Assembly: GCA_023052935.1 (NCBI GenBank) | Contig: CM041298.1 | Coordinates: forward strand, 55,869,813-55,933,812 | DNA: 64,000 bases | Direction: 5' to 3' | Source: Piezodorus guildinii | Taxonomy: Eukaryota > Arthropoda > Insecta > Hemiptera > Pentatomidae | Part shown: positions 20,559-32,673 of the stretch, one piece after another | How the letters are laid out: each line of letters begins with the position of its first letter | How positions within the stretch are numbered: position 1 is the first letter of the stretch | Translations under genes and position numbers: made by a program | Notes under the pieces: generated by a model | What the model saw: the letters and a program-made list of their open reading frames with translations, nothing else | What the model was told of the DNA's origin: nothing | The model's database searches: none

Positions 20559-21500
20559 CTGGTGCGGACAACATACGACTTTCGCTTACCTCCGTTGTTA
20601 ATATCCACTTCAAAAAAATTCAATAAAGTTAATAATTAATAGAGTACAAAAAAGTTAAAAAAATTATATTAAGTTTTTTTGCATACATATGTTCTTGATT
20701 AAACAATATAAAATTGTTTGATAATCACTTAAGTTTATGTCCTGTTCTTCAATTTACTTTGCCGTCTACAACTCTGTATATAGGATAAAAATCTTTTGCT
20801 TTTCAAAGCTATATTACTAGGCTTGTGTTCGGGAAAAAAAACCCTAAAAATTGTTTGCAATTTTCTTCTTTAGTTAGTTATGAAATTACTTAACATCATC
20901 ATGCACACTGTACACTGACAACAGAACAAGACATAACTTCAAACTTGAAAGAAGCATTAAGAAATGATGAGGACATAATTTTAAGACTTTTTGAATTTTT
21001 TAGAGACATTGTTCTGTTAAACTCAATATAAACGTAGAGAATCAAGACCCGCTAATGACCCGAAAGGGTAGATGCGGAATAACAAATAAATAAATAAATT
21101 ACTTAAAGTAGTATATTTACCGGTTTTTAATCAATGTTAATAAAATGATATGGTTACCTTTTTATAATAAACAAAATAAAAGATACTTTAGGGGCAGAAA
21201 ATTTACAAAATGGGCATTGAAGCCCTGTCAGATACTTTCAATCAGAATGAAACTTACATGATATTGAAGCCTTTCGAATTTTACATAGATCTAGTGAGTT
21301 TAAACAAATTATTAGAACCTTCGTTGAGAAAACAGTAAAAAAAAATAGCATAATATAAAGTTATGGTTCAGCGATTTTGATAATTAGGCTGATGCAACAT
21401 CTTAGGCATATACATTTCAAAAATATAAAATTTCAGTTGTATACAGCTTATCAAAGTTGAGTTATCACAATCACACATCCTCAAACACGCACACATATAT
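20559..21500 (+). mobile_element. HINE-like element, diverged, 3' end altered
   Basis: The 5' end is clear: CTGGTGCGGACAACATACGA then CTTTCGCTTACCTCCGTTGT. Core landmarks follow (CTTTTCAAAGCTATATTACT, AAATGGGCATTGAAGCCCTG, TTGAGAAAACAGTAAAAAAA). A small unrelated insertion at about 20890-21100 interrupts the core. Instead of the normal hairpin end, the copy runs into the tandem duplication at 21.3-22.1 kb. Confidence 0.75.
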
Positions 21501-22095
21501 GTATTTGTTATATAATAATAACCTATATAATAATAATAAACCTAATAATATAATAATAGTTATATAATAATAATAACCTAACTTTCAAATTTTTATCCAA
21601 CTTATAAACATTAAAAATACATATATTTATAGTTTATTATTTTTTTATCAGCTTAATGTTTTTGATTACACGAGGTTTTTAATTCCTCACTTTAAAACAA
21701 TATTTCCAGTGAAATAGAAAAAAAAAAAAAAACATCAAAAAAATAGCATAGTATAAAGTTATGGTTCACCGATTTTGATAATTAGGCTGATGCAACATCT
21801 TAGGCATATACATTTCAAAAATATAAAATTTCAGTTGTATACAACTTGTCAAAGTTGAGTTATCACAATCACACATCCTCAAACACGCACACATATATGT
21901 ATTTGTTATATACTGGTCCAAAAGTATATTAATTACGTACCTAACTTTCAAATTTTTATCTAACTTATAAACATTAAAAATACATATATTTACAGTTTAT
22001 TATTTTTTTTATCAGCTTAATGTTTTTGATTACACGAGGTTTTTAATTCCTCACCTTAAAACAATATTTCCAGTGAAATAGAAAAAAAACAAAAA
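21336..22095. repeat. Tandem duplication, unit about 370-400 bp
   Basis: The segment from ATAGCATAATATAAAGTTAT to a run like CCAGTGAAATAGAAAAAAA is present twice in direct orientation (about 21336-21735 and 21740-22095). Differences are few, plus an AATAAT-rich expansion in the first unit (21510-21585). The unit begins with 3' HINE-like sequence, so the duplication postdates that insertion. Confidence 0.85.
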
Positions 22096-22409
22096 AAATT
22101 TAACGCAGATTACTATTAAAAACGAGAAGATAAAAAACTCTGAATCTCTTATAGCCTTGAAAGCCCTTCTTTCCCCCCCTTGAATTTTCTCCGGGCAGCG
22201 TAATTCTTGATTCGGTTGGGCCTTGAAATCGCATGCTATGTCAGCATCATACCTATTATATACATACCAGTTACGTTGGCGAAGAACGCAACACGTACAT
22301 GTTGTGAACTAACAACTTAATGTTATAGCGCAAGATATGATGATATAAATTAGGAGGAAGGACTTTCCCAATATGAACTTGAGAAACTCGAGCTAGATAC
22401 ATTTAATAG
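22096..22409. other. Unassigned spacer
   Basis: Mixed composition around 22150-22270 (CTTGAATTTTCTCCGGGCAG) with no identifiable frame or family. Confidence 0.4.
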
Positions 22410-22692
22410 TTTATTTATTCGTTGAAAGTCACTTTATGCTACTGAGACTAATCGGATGTTCCTACAGTAGGAGTCCTAAATTTTGCCTATCCAGGTTTTA
22501 TTAGGATACGGATCTTAACGAGTACCTGACATCGCACAGGCTCGGAACCATCGGTTAACGTCCCCTCCGAAGGATTGGCTTAACCAATGATTTTCCTCTC
22601 CCATTAAAAAATCGTAAGACCACCTGTGGGTTTGAACCCGTGAGTTTGGCATAAAAGGCTGTTAAGCTAGCCACCCTGCTACAGGTGATCCC
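22410..22692 (-). mobile_element. SINE1, full length, reverse
   Basis: On the plus strand it reads from the tail (GTTTATTTATTCGTTGAAAG) through CTAATCGGATGTTCCTACAG, CCCCTCCGAAGGATTGGCTT and GGTTTGAACCC to GCTACAGGTGATCC. Sequence just beyond the head (22693-22755) matches window positions 1-61, so this copy and the one at 62-352 share the same 5' neighbour. Confidence 0.9.
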
Positions 22693-22757
22693 TTAGATAA
22701 TGGTAAAAACACATATCCGAACCAAATTAAGTTGATTTATTTTGTGGAGAAAAATAT
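22693..22757 (-). repeat. SINE1-associated 5' flank, second copy
   Basis: Reverse complement of window positions 1-61 with about seven mismatches, directly adjoining the SINE1 head. Confidence 0.75.
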
Positions 22758-22959
22758 TATATACGGGATGTTTCAGGGGTAAGTTAAATTATTTGACGGA
22801 TTTTGATACATTTTCAATATCATTTATAGGATTCTTTGCTAAAGGTTAGTAAGTAAAATATATTGTAATTAAATTTCGTCAGTTTTAGTGGTTTTCAACA
22901 ATTATTTTACACTAACTTATTTAAATAGTCAATGTCCCTTATTATGTATCCAACCAAAC

Positions 22960-23388
22960 CTTACACCGCGACCTAAATATTTCTTTTATTTTAGACCTTA
23001 TACCATTAAAATTCTCTAAATTTCATCAGAACGTTATCCATCCCCCCAATCCGCTAGCTCAATCCCTATCCAGCTCCACACACACCCTTACCATCCTCCT
23101 AGAAGGTTGAAACGGCAGTGGCCTCGAGACCTCTTGTAACATATATATTGGAGTTATAGCATTGGCTAGATTCTCCACTCACGCTTGTGAATTGTATATA
23201 GGTATGAGTGACTTTTGTATATACTTTTAATGATTTTGTTTTGTATATCTGTATATAGTATTATTATTATATAAATTTATTGTTTTGTATATATCGTGTG
23301 AATGTTGTACTTTATCACTATAAAAAATGTCCTAAATTGGACAGATTGTAATATTACTCAATAAAGAATTGTTTCTAAAAAAAAACTT
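22960..23388 (+). mobile_element. Jockey-3 LINE, 3' end with poly(A)
   Basis: The C-terminal reading includes FHQNVIHPPNPLAQSLSSST and, in another frame after a shift, PPRRLKRQWPRDLL followed by a stop, the typical basic ending of Jockey-clade RT ORFs. A 3' UTR of about 230 bases follows, containing GTCCTAAATTGGACAGATTG and AATAAAGAATTG, and ends in A8. Its UTR matches the reverse copy at 45.4 kb. Confidence 0.8.
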
Positions 23389-23579
23389 ATTTATTTCTGC
23401 ATTTAATTAAAAAATATTTATTTCTGGATCGTATATGAAACAGATGGAAATAAAATATGGCAATCTTGGCACTTTATACGTTGGACATCATAATAAATAA
23501 CATTGATTTTTTTTTTTTTTTTTTCTTTTTACATTAATTGATTGTTATATGACTCTTTAAGCTTTACCGAACTTTAACT

Positions 23580-23647
23580 TTATTTTAAACTTCTTAAATT
23601 GATTTTAACAACCGAGGGAGGTGAAAGACGTGTGTTGCGCGCACCAG
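23580..23647 (-). mobile_element. HINE-like 5' end only, reverse
   Basis: Contains TTAAATTGATTTTAACAACC then GAGGGAGGTGAAAGACGTGT and TGCGCGCACCAG, the terminal 70 bases of the family. The rest of the element is absent. Confidence 0.75.
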
Positions 23648-24335
23648 ATTAAAAAAAATTCATCAAATATTAATTATTATTTTTATTATTCAACACACTT
23701 ATACCGGTGGATCACTACTCATTAATACGTAGTTACTCTTCTAGTTCTTTTCATAATTTCTACACTTTTTTGTAGCTATGTACTCATAACGTTCCCGGCG
23801 ATGGATCAAAGCATTTTGAATGTAATCGCTAAAGCGAGACAAATATTAATCAATGCTAGGCTTGAACGTGCAAAATTAAAAAAAAAAACAAGTCCTTGAT
23901 TACAATCATATGAAGAGTCAAATAAACTAATTTGGGAAGAAAGACTTACGGTAAATTTAATACTTCCACAATTTAATATGAAAAAAAAAAAAAAGAATCG
24001 TGCCGTCTAAGGATAGAATGTCTGTTACCAGATACTAGCCCTACTGAATTTCACAAACACAATAAGACATGTAATACAAGTTGGTCCACTGTTAAGCTAC
24101 TATTCGAATAGAATTAAATGTATTTTAGAGCACTGATGGTCTTATCCCATGAAGAAACATTGTGTGAAAAATATCAACAGTTTTTATCATGAAAAGACCT
24201 TTCAAACTACAGATAAATTACAACAACTATGATAAATCAACAAAGATTCTACATTCAGTAATCAAACGTTTTTGTGCAAAATGAATGACAACACTCTTAA
24301 AAAAAAAGGAAGCATGTATATATGTACTATTTTTT
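23648..24335. other. AT-rich spacer, nothing recognised
   Basis: No family landmark or credible open frame in about 690 bases. Confidence 0.45.
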
Positions 24336-24875
24336 TTCAATTTATATTTTATTGATTTTTACAACAGTATATAACATAAATACAAGCCGTAAAAGTTTCT
24401 AATTATGATAAAGGGCGTGAAAAGACTTGTGAAGAAAGAAATTACCTCGCGGCAGAACTTCAATGTATATTTAAGTTAGTAGAACCCGAGGCATTCTTCC
24501 TTTTCAACGCCTCGGAGGATTATCAGGAATATGTGAGGTTAATAGGTTGCGGGCAAGAGGGTTTATGTGGGTTTGGAGTTTAGAAGTGAAAGTGGTATAT
24601 CTGGTACGATAAAGGTCTGCAACAAATGGGATATTAAGGTCGTTATGGATGATTTTATTTGTGACGAAATAAGAAGCGTTTAGGATCTTGCTAAGGATTT
24701 CTGATTGTAAGGATTGAATGCAGGAAGGAATAGATGGTATAGTAGAGCCCCAAAGCTCGATTCCATACGTCCTGATGCGCCTGATAATAGTAAGATAAAT
24801 GAGCTTTTTGTAATACAGTGGAAGTTTTGAACGTTTGTCTAGTAAGTGTTCTAGTGATCTGTTTCTACAAGTTTA
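24336..24875 (-). mobile_element. Jockey-1 LINE, 3' half, decayed
   Basis: Read on the minus strand, the frame passes through a region equivalent to the IRPIWTYG block (around 24750-24780), then pieces corresponding to LRKILN and KxIIHxDLN, and a final basic block before the 3' UTR. Several stops and frameshifts are present. The UTR is shared with 3485-3620. Confidence 0.75.
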
Positions 24876-25150
24876 AATTATGATAAATTCTCCTATCAAT
24901 AATTACGACCTTAAGATAAAATGATTAAGGAATCCAAACTGAGAGACTCAAGGTTAGTATAATGAGATTATTAATAACAAAAAAACAATTTGTTAATAGG
25001 TTTTTATTTTTAACCGACTTCAAATGATGTGGTCATCAGTTTGCTTTTATGTTTATTTTTTTAAAGAATTAATTCAGCCTTTTGTTGTTATCTTCTATAG
25101 TTATATCAAGGGAGGGAGGAATTATAACCAAATCTAACTAAAATTAGACC
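24876..25150. other. Spacer, nothing recognised
   Basis: AT-rich, with no landmarks. Confidence 0.4.
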
Positions 25151-25593
25151 AAATTTGTAGATTTGAAAAAATAAAACATCGTCTTATTAGGATTGATAAA
25201 AAACGGCTAAATAGTCGGATTATAAAAAAGTTGGACAAATTTTATAACCGACTAAAGGAGAAAAGAGCAAACTTATTTTTTTTAGGTAAATTTATTTTTC
25301 GAACACAAGAATACAAATATAACTGTATGAAATACCTTTTTAAAGACAAAAATTTCAGAAATAATGTTATCTGATATACAAACCTTTAAAACGTAATGCA
25401 GAAAGACAAAAGGGCACAAGCTTAAGTGATTATTGAAGATCATCATTTATATTCTTAGATTATTTAATGGGAAGCACGTTTTTCATCTAATCCCATTTAA
25501 TTATTTCACTTTTTTTAGTCTTAACTTTATTTGAAAATTCTTGAATTAATTTTAACAACGGAGGTAAATGAATGCATGTGTTGCGCCAACCAG
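25151..25593 (-). mobile_element. HINE-like variant, reverse
   Basis: Same variant as at 18.2 kb: interior ATTGATAAAAAACGGCTAAA, then AACGTAATGCAGAAAGACAA, and the end GGAGGTAAATGAATGCATGT followed by TTGCGCCAACCAG. Confidence 0.8.
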
Positions 25594-26113
25594 AATTTTT
25601 TTCTGGTAAAGATAAAATAAAAATACAAATTTAAACGAATATCCTTTATTAGTTAGTTAAAGCCATAAAAAAAAAATAAAATAAATAAAACAAAAATAAA
25701 AAATACTGTATAAATCAACTCCATTAATGTTTTCACGCAAAAATAGTACGGCAGTTCTAATTAAATTCAGCACACCAAAAAACCTGTATGTCAAAAATAT
25801 CATCGACCTTAATTTTTTTTTTTTGATACAATCTTCGGGATTTCAATTTTTATTTATATTTCGAGAACTGTCATTTCGGGAACGTTCCCGGACATAAAGG
25901 TGCGTTCTTGAAACAATTTAATTACCCAAGTGATATCTGCAATAAATAATTGTTGATTAAATTAGTGTGTATTTTCTGCTAACGTGGTTTTGAATAACCG
26001 TATCATTTATTTTAGCTATATGTAGTCTCATGACGCTAAAATAAAAATAAAACGGGGTGAAAAAAAATATGCAGAAGAATTGATATCGTAAAATTAAACC
26101 ACAAGATAAAACA
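25594..26113. repeat. Repeat block shared with 18.6-19.1 kb
   Basis: Second copy of the block described at 18629-19103, with TAATGTTTTCACGCAAAAAT and AGAACTGTCATTTCGGGAAC. It has an extra A-rich stretch near 25660-25705. Confidence 0.8.
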
Positions 26114-27734
26114 ATGTTAAAATTGAACGTAAATATGAACCTTTAAATAAAATACTAAGAAGAAAATAAAAAAGAAAGATGATAAACCTAAGATATCAAC
26201 ATCTCCAAATAGTTAAGTTGATCTAATGATTAAAAAAAAAAAAAAAAAAACTCAACGTACCTCCTGAAGTGTGCAAGATACTTTTATTTAACAAAGTATT
26301 GACCAAGATCAACATAAAAGTTGAACAATATTGAAAATGAATTTTTACTTGGCTACTTATATTGATTCAAAGAGATTTAAGTAAAATTAAAAAAAAAAAT
26401 AATTAAGCCTTATGTTTAAAGAATAAATAAATTTTCAAACCATCCAACATCCATACATTTTACTCATTATTTTATAAATCTAAATTATATCTATATCGTG
26501 CATGATTTCGGGAACACCTTATCGTTTTCGGAAACGTCACTAAAATCACAGATAAAAAATAATTATTTTTTATGTTTTCAAAAAACGTCCCATGTAATAT
26601 TAAAATTAGACGGACTTCTTATATCTTCAGCTATTTATTTATATATAAGCCAACACTAATGCTATAATTAGTTAATTTTATACAAGAAAATAGTCAAATA
26701 GCTCCATTTGTAGCGATATATACGCATTTTTTTAACGTTTACATTATAATGCGAAACTATACAGAGGTAATTTAAATACCGTTAAAACAGATACTTTCCA
26801 AAAAATAAAATAAAATAATGATTGAACCTGCGAATCAATGAATCGAATTCGAAGATCGACAAAATTTCTTTAATATCATGGCCTATCCGACCTCGGTTCC
26901 TACTTCCTACTCATCCTCGTACGACCTCGATCTTGCATTTCCTAGCTTACCCACGCTTTCTTCAATCCTCTCTGCAAAATGAGTCGGCATCAAGCAAGCA
27001 ACCCGGTTCTCATTACGCGAAACTAACAAAGAAAAATCTTCCATAGAAGTGTTAACCCATTTTTAAGTTTTCCATGAACATCTCTTATCGTCTTTCAGGC
27101 CAAGCGCTTGCAGAGAATTTCGACTCTATAAACGAAAATAAAGCGTAAAATAGAAATATTAAATATCAATATCTTCTTTAAGTTCTTTTATTTTAAAACA
27201 TGGTTTTGGTTAAAACCAACTTTCAGGATCAACTTTAATTTGAATTAAATTATTTGTGCACAATAAACACTAATTTTACAATTTATTATTATATACACTT
27301 TCATTATAGTGAAATATTGTAAACAGAAAAAAACGAATCTGGTAAGAAAAAAAAAAAAACATTTATAACTAAAAATAATAAGAGACGATTAAAGAATTAA
27401 TATTTTGAAAAATGCAGAGATATCATTCGTGATAATATAAATTAAAAATCGAAAAGCAGACATTTATAAATAATTTATTAAAAGCGTATATATTTTTCAT
27501 ATTTTTCCAAAAATAATATTAAGCAATCTTAACGACAAGGAGTGGATCCCAAATGTATCTCACCGAATTTGATAAAATTTAGTGTTCAGATAAAACTAGA
27601 CACTAAACCAATAGACTCGACAAAATAATAAGGGACAACAATTCCCAGGAGTCACGTCAATAAATAGAAAAGTTTGTGCAGAAAACCACAATTTATGTAA
27701 TATTTTTTTCTTATAGCGAAGGTAGAAATATACA
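26114..27734. other. Long AT-rich spacer, nothing convincing
   Basis: A less AT-rich stretch at 26820-27060 contains a 74-codon plus-strand frame (26822-27046; PTSVPTSY-like and LHFLAYPRFLQSSLQNESAS) with no recognisable family. Poly(A) runs occur at about 26229-26250 and 27346-27358. No repeat landmarks seen. Confidence 0.4.
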
Positions 27735-28115
27735 TTTTGTGTCAAAATTACCTTATTTCAATGCGAATTAATCTAAAAAACAGGACATTAAATTATTCAA
27801 GTTTTATGCTTGGTAATAAGCCTAAAAATATAAATATTCTCATCGAAACAGCACTTTTCATAAGGTTTCTTATAACTCAGTTCCTCATTCATAAAAAAGG
27901 AATCTTAATCTGAACGAGTTTTTTTAAGATACGTTATTAAAAGCAATGTTCTGACGAGATTATTTATATTATTAGGGTTATTACCAAATATTATTTATAT
28001 TATTATTGATATTTAAATTATTTGGGTTATTATAAAACATAAAACTTGAATATTTTAATGGTTAATTTTTTTAATTATTTTGCTTCGAAATAGTGCAATT
28101 TTGACACCAAACAGA
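27735..28115. repeat. Imperfect hairpin (foldback) element, about 380 bp
   Basis: The outer arms pair for about 75 bases: TTGTGTCAAAATTACCTTAT and following on the left against the complement of GTGCAATTTTGACACCAAAC on the right, then TATTCAAGTTTTATG in both. Pairing resumes after an extra 50 bases in the right arm (TGGTAATAA...TATAAATA) and continues, less perfectly, almost to a centre near 27900. No ORF. It is a MITE-like or hairpin-RNA-forming sequence of unknown family. Confidence 0.7.
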
Positions 28116-28146
28116 GTTTTACCTTATGAGTAAATAAGTAATTTAG

Positions 28147-28429
28147 GATCACATGTAGCTGAATGGTTAGCATAACAGCCTCCTATGCCAAATGTCACTG
28201 GTTCAAACCCGCAGGTGGTCCTAGGATTTTTTAATGGGGGTAAAAAATCCTTAGTTATGACGTCCTTCGGAGGGGACGTTAAAAAGTGATTCTGAGCCTG
28301 TGCAATGTCAGGTACTCGTTAAAGGCCCCTATCCTAATAAAACCTAGATAGGCAAAATCTAGGACTCCCACTGTACCATCGTCCGATTAGCCATAGAAAC
28401 ATAAAGGGACGTTAAATAAATAAACAAAG
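28147..28429 (+). mobile_element. SINE1, full length, with 14-bp target duplication
   Basis: Complete copy from GATCACATGTAGCTGAATGG to the AAATAAATAAAC tail with B box GGTTCAAACCC. Direct repeats AATAAGTAATTTAG (28133-28146) and AATAAGTGATTTAG (28430-28443) differ by one base and mark the target-site duplication. Confidence 0.95.
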
Positions 28430-28443
28430 AATAAGTGATTTAG

Positions 28444-29023
28444 TCAATAAATAATGTACATTTTTCGGCCGTCAATTAAAACTCAAACTTAATAATATCG
28501 TAATTTCAAATAACAGAAATTAAGGTCCACCGCTGTGTGATTCTTTATGATAATTTCGATTAAAAGTCAGGCTAATTAAAGCCCAATCCGATACGTTAAA
28601 GGTTTAAAACGATACGATACGAAATAAGCGAAAATGTTTCACAATAAATTAAACTGACCCAGATTTCTTCACGGTTTATAAAAGTTCAACTCCGAAGTCG
28701 ACACTTAAGAGCGATAAAAAAAAAAAAAAAGTAGGGGTCAATATGGCGGGAACCACAAGATGACCGATACAAGCCGGATCTGATAAGGAATGTATAGCTT
28801 TCACTTAAGAAACCAATCCATACATCCATGTAAGTTTATACTCCGATAAAAGATCTTTAAATCGACATTCTCTCTAAGATCAAGATGAAATCGAAATTGG
28901 ATTGGACTATTTATAGACTCGAGTTTGCCCTAGGGGAATTATTAATGTTATTTAAGAAAATAAAAAATAAGTAACGAATCGTTTATAAGATCTATTGCGA
29001 TTCAAAAAAAGCTTATGTACACA
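28444..29023. other. AT-rich spacer, nothing recognised
   Basis: No family landmark or coding frame seen. Confidence 0.45.
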
Positions 29024-29352
29024 TTTTTACTTTCACTTACCTATATATGAAATATATAGTATAGGAAATTATTGTGATCGTAAACATTTTCAAAAATTAG
29101 AGTTTTCACCAAATAGACACGTTTTAGGTTTCCCTGAGGCCAAATGATTAAGCGGTAAGTCTACCGGAAAAACTAAAATTCCATATTTAAGACAACTATA
29201 CGCCCGAGACAACTTTTTCGTAAAAATCAGCTAGCCAGAAAAGTCACTTTATACGTACATTTTGTACCTTTTTACGATTTTTTGAAAAACGGCTCAAGCG
29301 ATATTGATTAAACTTGCTATATGTTTTAAAAAGAGCTTTAAAAGATTATTGT
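29024..29352 (-). mobile_element. HINE-like element, reverse, 3' third only
   Basis: Begins with the terminal TTTTTACTTTCACTTACCTA and the TATATATGAAATATATA hairpin, then AGACACGTTTTAGGTTTCCC, AAGACAACTATACGCCCGAG and TTTTGAAAAACGGCTCAAGC. Breaks off near the ATATTGATTAAACTTGCTAT block. Confidence 0.85.
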
Positions 29353-30204
29353 AGTACAATAAAGACTACTCTATTGAACATGTATTAATAGAATTTAGTC
29401 TGAATCTTAATTACATATTTTTGCTAAATACTTGGTCTTTTGAAATTCAGCAAAATAAAAAAAAAAGGTAATGTTTTTACGTTCCTAAAGCACATATTGG
29501 ATTTTATCTTTATATAAACACCCCCATAATACATACATAAAATATATGAAGTGTCCATCCTATTAGCCTTAATTTGGTAGGAAAGGATGTTGAAAAACGA
29601 GAAAAAGGGGTGGTTAGGGATGGTTTGCTGAATGCTTTTCTGTATATGACCCTCTACTGTAGCAGGAGAGCCTCAAGGTGTTACTTGGAGTATTAGCATT
29701 CGAAACTAGTTACACTGGTAAGATAGTAGACATGTACCGTGGAATGAACAACATTCAAACAAGCAAGCTCGACTTTCTTTGTCATCTCAGTTGGCATAAC
29801 ATGGCTAGCGAAAGTTGGCAAGACAGTTGTAACATACAGAGGACGGGGAAACTTGACGAGGATTCATAATTGGAAATCGCCTTCCCACAATTTGTTTACT
29901 GGAAACAAGAACTCTTCGAGTGTGCCATTACAATGCAACTGAAAAGGAAAACAGCGCAGTAGTTATAAATGTGTGAGAATTTTCGACGTTTTGAAGTGGA
30001 GTGCCACTCGTAGTGGGGAGACAAAGAGTCACTTGAATGGAAACCGGAACATGTACGTGTATTTGTCCTATTTTCAAATAATAAATAATATAATGTCATT
30101 TATCATGTAAGAGAAGATAGGGTCTTTCTTAAATCGTACAAATAAGTTTATAAAATTAAGCAATCGATATTTTATTTAGCGAAATCTCATCAGAGACATC
30201 TATG
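29353..30204. other. Unassigned, with a mixed-composition patch
   Basis: At 29640-29870 a 63-codon plus-strand frame includes SKLDFLCHLSWHNMASESWQ and may echo a pogo/Tigger-type transposase segment (W followed by a short helix), but the resemblance is too weak to call. 29890-30090 is also less AT-rich, without a clear frame. Confidence 0.3.
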
Positions 30205-30350
30205 TACAACTTTAATAATAATAATAAGCATAGCGCATACAAAGCTTTGATGCCAATACAATGAACCCTTGCTTACACATTTCAATCCAATAATCACCGT
30301 ACATTCCTAAGCCCCTGTGATCCGAATCCTCGCACCAACCTGCCTCTTGG
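30205..30350 (-). mobile_element. RTE-A LINE, extreme 3' end
   Basis: On the minus strand the frame reads GLGMYGDYWIEMCKQGFIVL, matching the C-terminus of the copy at 46.3-46.9 kb (DMGLDGDHWTNLCMRNLVV). It ends in a (AAT)n-type tail (TTTAATAATAATAATAAG on the plus strand), the simple-repeat tail common in RTE elements. Confidence 0.65.
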
Positions 30351-30550
30351 AAGATAGCCAGTAAGTTTTATAAAATTTTTAGTTAAATATCAATTAAGCT
30401 AAAATTAAATACCTAACCCGTCATTGCCCATATTGACTTGATCTTGCTTTTTCTAAAAAAATTAGGTCTCGTGGTTATGCACCTATATTAATACTTTTAA
30501 TTATTGAAAACTGGTTTATTATGGGAAACTATAAAAAAGCATCAAAACTG

Positions 30551-31454
30551 GGTTTTGTCACATGAAATGTCCGTTTTCAAGGTTAAGGAGTTTTATTAAA
30601 AATACGATATGAAAACAAGATAATTTTATTCGAAGTATTTACCTTCTTTTTCTACACATTTTTTCCAACCTGACACCAACTTTTTTATCCCCGAACTGAA
30701 AAACTCTGAGCTTTGAAGTGAAAGCAAATCTGAAAACGCACTTTTTACTTGATCATCATTTTCAAAACGTTATCCTGTGACGAAGTTGTCTAAATTCCTC
30801 TACAGGTGGTAATCTGTTGGAGACAAGTCGGGAGAATATGGTGGGTACGGAAGAACTTCGTAGCCCAGTTCTTTGAATTTTTGCACGGTATGTTTTGAAA
30901 CATGGGGTCTTCCTGCAGCTCAGTGAGATCATGAGATACCTATGTATAGAGCTTTTTTTACTTTCCCAATACACTTTACATGTCTGGAAACGGTAGATGC
31001 ACTTGCATTTAGTTGTGCTGAGAGTCCTTTAACTGTTTGGTAGGGGTTTCCTTCTAATGTATGTTTGAGGACATCGGAGGTCTTCCTCGGAGCAAGTTTT
31101 CCAAGTCGGTATCCCCAGCTGAAAACTTAGCAAACCAACGGCGAATGGTCCGTTCATTAACACTCCCTTCCCCAAACGCCTTGCAAATATTTCTAGCGGT
31201 CTCAGCTGCTGAATGGCCTAGTTTAAACTCGTACAAAAATGTTACTCGAAAATCGCGTGTTTCCGTGTTCATATTTGGAGGTATACTAAAAAGTGGGTAA
31301 TTGATTGCGAAGCTAATGTTTATAATACAAAGGTAGAGGATTAGTAACTGTTTACTTTAAATATGTAAACATTCGGAAGAAAACAACAGAGAACTGCAAA
31401 ATCCTTTAGGTATTTCAGAAACTATAAAAACGGACATTTCATGTGAAACAAACC
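30551..31454 (-). mobile_element. mariner-type transposon, internally deleted
   Basis: Inverted termini GGTTTTGTCACATGAAATGT (left) and, in complement, GGTTTGTTTCACATGAAATG (right) bound about 904 bp; intact mariners are about 1.3 kb. The minus-strand ORF (31272 downwards) opens with the N-terminal helix-turn-helix region (FRVTFLYEFKLGHSAAETAR, TIRRWFAKFSAGD). After frameshifts it jumps from the linker (SRHVKCIGKVKK) straight to GRPHVSKHTVQKFKELGYEV and YSPDLSPTDYHL. The deleted middle held the first two catalytic aspartates, so no active transposase is possible. Confidence 0.9.
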
Positions 31455-31744
31455 GATATTTTAAATATTCACTAAATTCAATAAAATCCGATTAATATCT
31501 CCTAAAGCATTTTTCCAATGTTAAACTACAGAATACTAAAATAAGAAGTTTTCAGAATAGAGTGAAAAAAGGGGCTTTTATCGATCAGTTTCAACCGAGA
31601 TTCGTTATCTCTAAGTGATATTTTGCTTACTCAAAATGTAATAGCAGTTTCGTCATTTAATGAGTTTTTATTTCCGAAAAGGAACAAAATTTTATGTGTA
31701 ATTGGCGATGATACCTTAAAGATAAAGCACCGTCAGTAAGTGGT

Positions 31745-31930
31745 TTGATCGGATCCCGAAGCGGAAATTTTGACTTGGACGAAGCAAAGAGCTCGGATCG
31801 TGCTTTAGCTGTTGATGGTGACCAAATTCAGCATTGGTCACAGACAACCGTCATTCGGGATAACACAGAAACGCTTAACATACAATATTTACAAGAATCT
31901 AAGTTTTTATGGAAATCGAAAGTTAAAAAC
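31745..31930 (+). pseudogene. Second mariner fragment (DNA-binding region)
   Basis: The frame SGNFDLDEAKSSDRALAVDG then DQIQ and ETLNIQY aligns with the linker and second helix-turn-helix of irritans-like mariner transposases, in which a similar SGNFD..D..R.GRP segment occurs. Short and on the opposite strand from the neighbour at 30.6-31.5 kb, so it represents a separate lineage or insertion. Confidence 0.5.
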
Positions 31931-32673
31931 TCTACGAACTTATTTTAAACCCAATAAAAAATGAGGACTTATGTATTGAAAAAATAATCTTGTGATACAA
32001 TGAATAATACTGTATATAAAGTATTTTCGTTTAAAAATTAGCTCATTACACCCAAATAAGATACACATGATGTGCTTGGAGGTATTTTCATCTAAAACTT
32101 TCTAACTAGGCTTACTACATAATTAGTAGATTACAAGACCAGATAAAAATTCGAAAACAGATAATAAAAACGGTCCTACTGAAAAGTCCAGGAACAACTC
32201 TAGAGGTGATTATAAACACAAAAAAATGGAGACTCAGAAACAGAAATAGTAAAAAGTACTACGTGGTTTGTGCACGGTTTGATGACTTGGGACTTTCTAG
32301 CCAGATTTCACCATAGCTCCCATTCATAACAATATCGATTTTTCAATTCTGCTCCCCTCCTTACACTGACAATAGGAAACATGAAGACTATTACAGCCGG
32401 TTAAGCATCGCAGTTGCAACAACGATGGTTCCATGTGTACAGCATATGCTCTCGTATGTACTCTTCTGTGTAACTTCAGTGCAAATAAATTCGTTCCGAT
32501 TTAATTTTTATAAAACTCTGTACAATAAAATAGCCTGTTCCACATACTTCTCTACTGTGAAAAACTAATTGAAGAAAGAGAAAAGTATTTAAGGCCATTT
32601 TTATTCGTACATAGTGATCAACATAACATAAACAATTAAAAACAAAATAAATAATAACATCAAAATAAAAAAT
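31931..32673. other. AT-rich spacer, nothing recognised
   Basis: No landmarks. Mixed-composition stretch at about 32270-32480 without a usable frame. Confidence 0.45.

Noticed and set aside
29678..29869. Tigger/pogo transposase fragment
   Set aside because: Similarity is limited to a few residues around a WHNMASESW-like segment, too weak to name a family.
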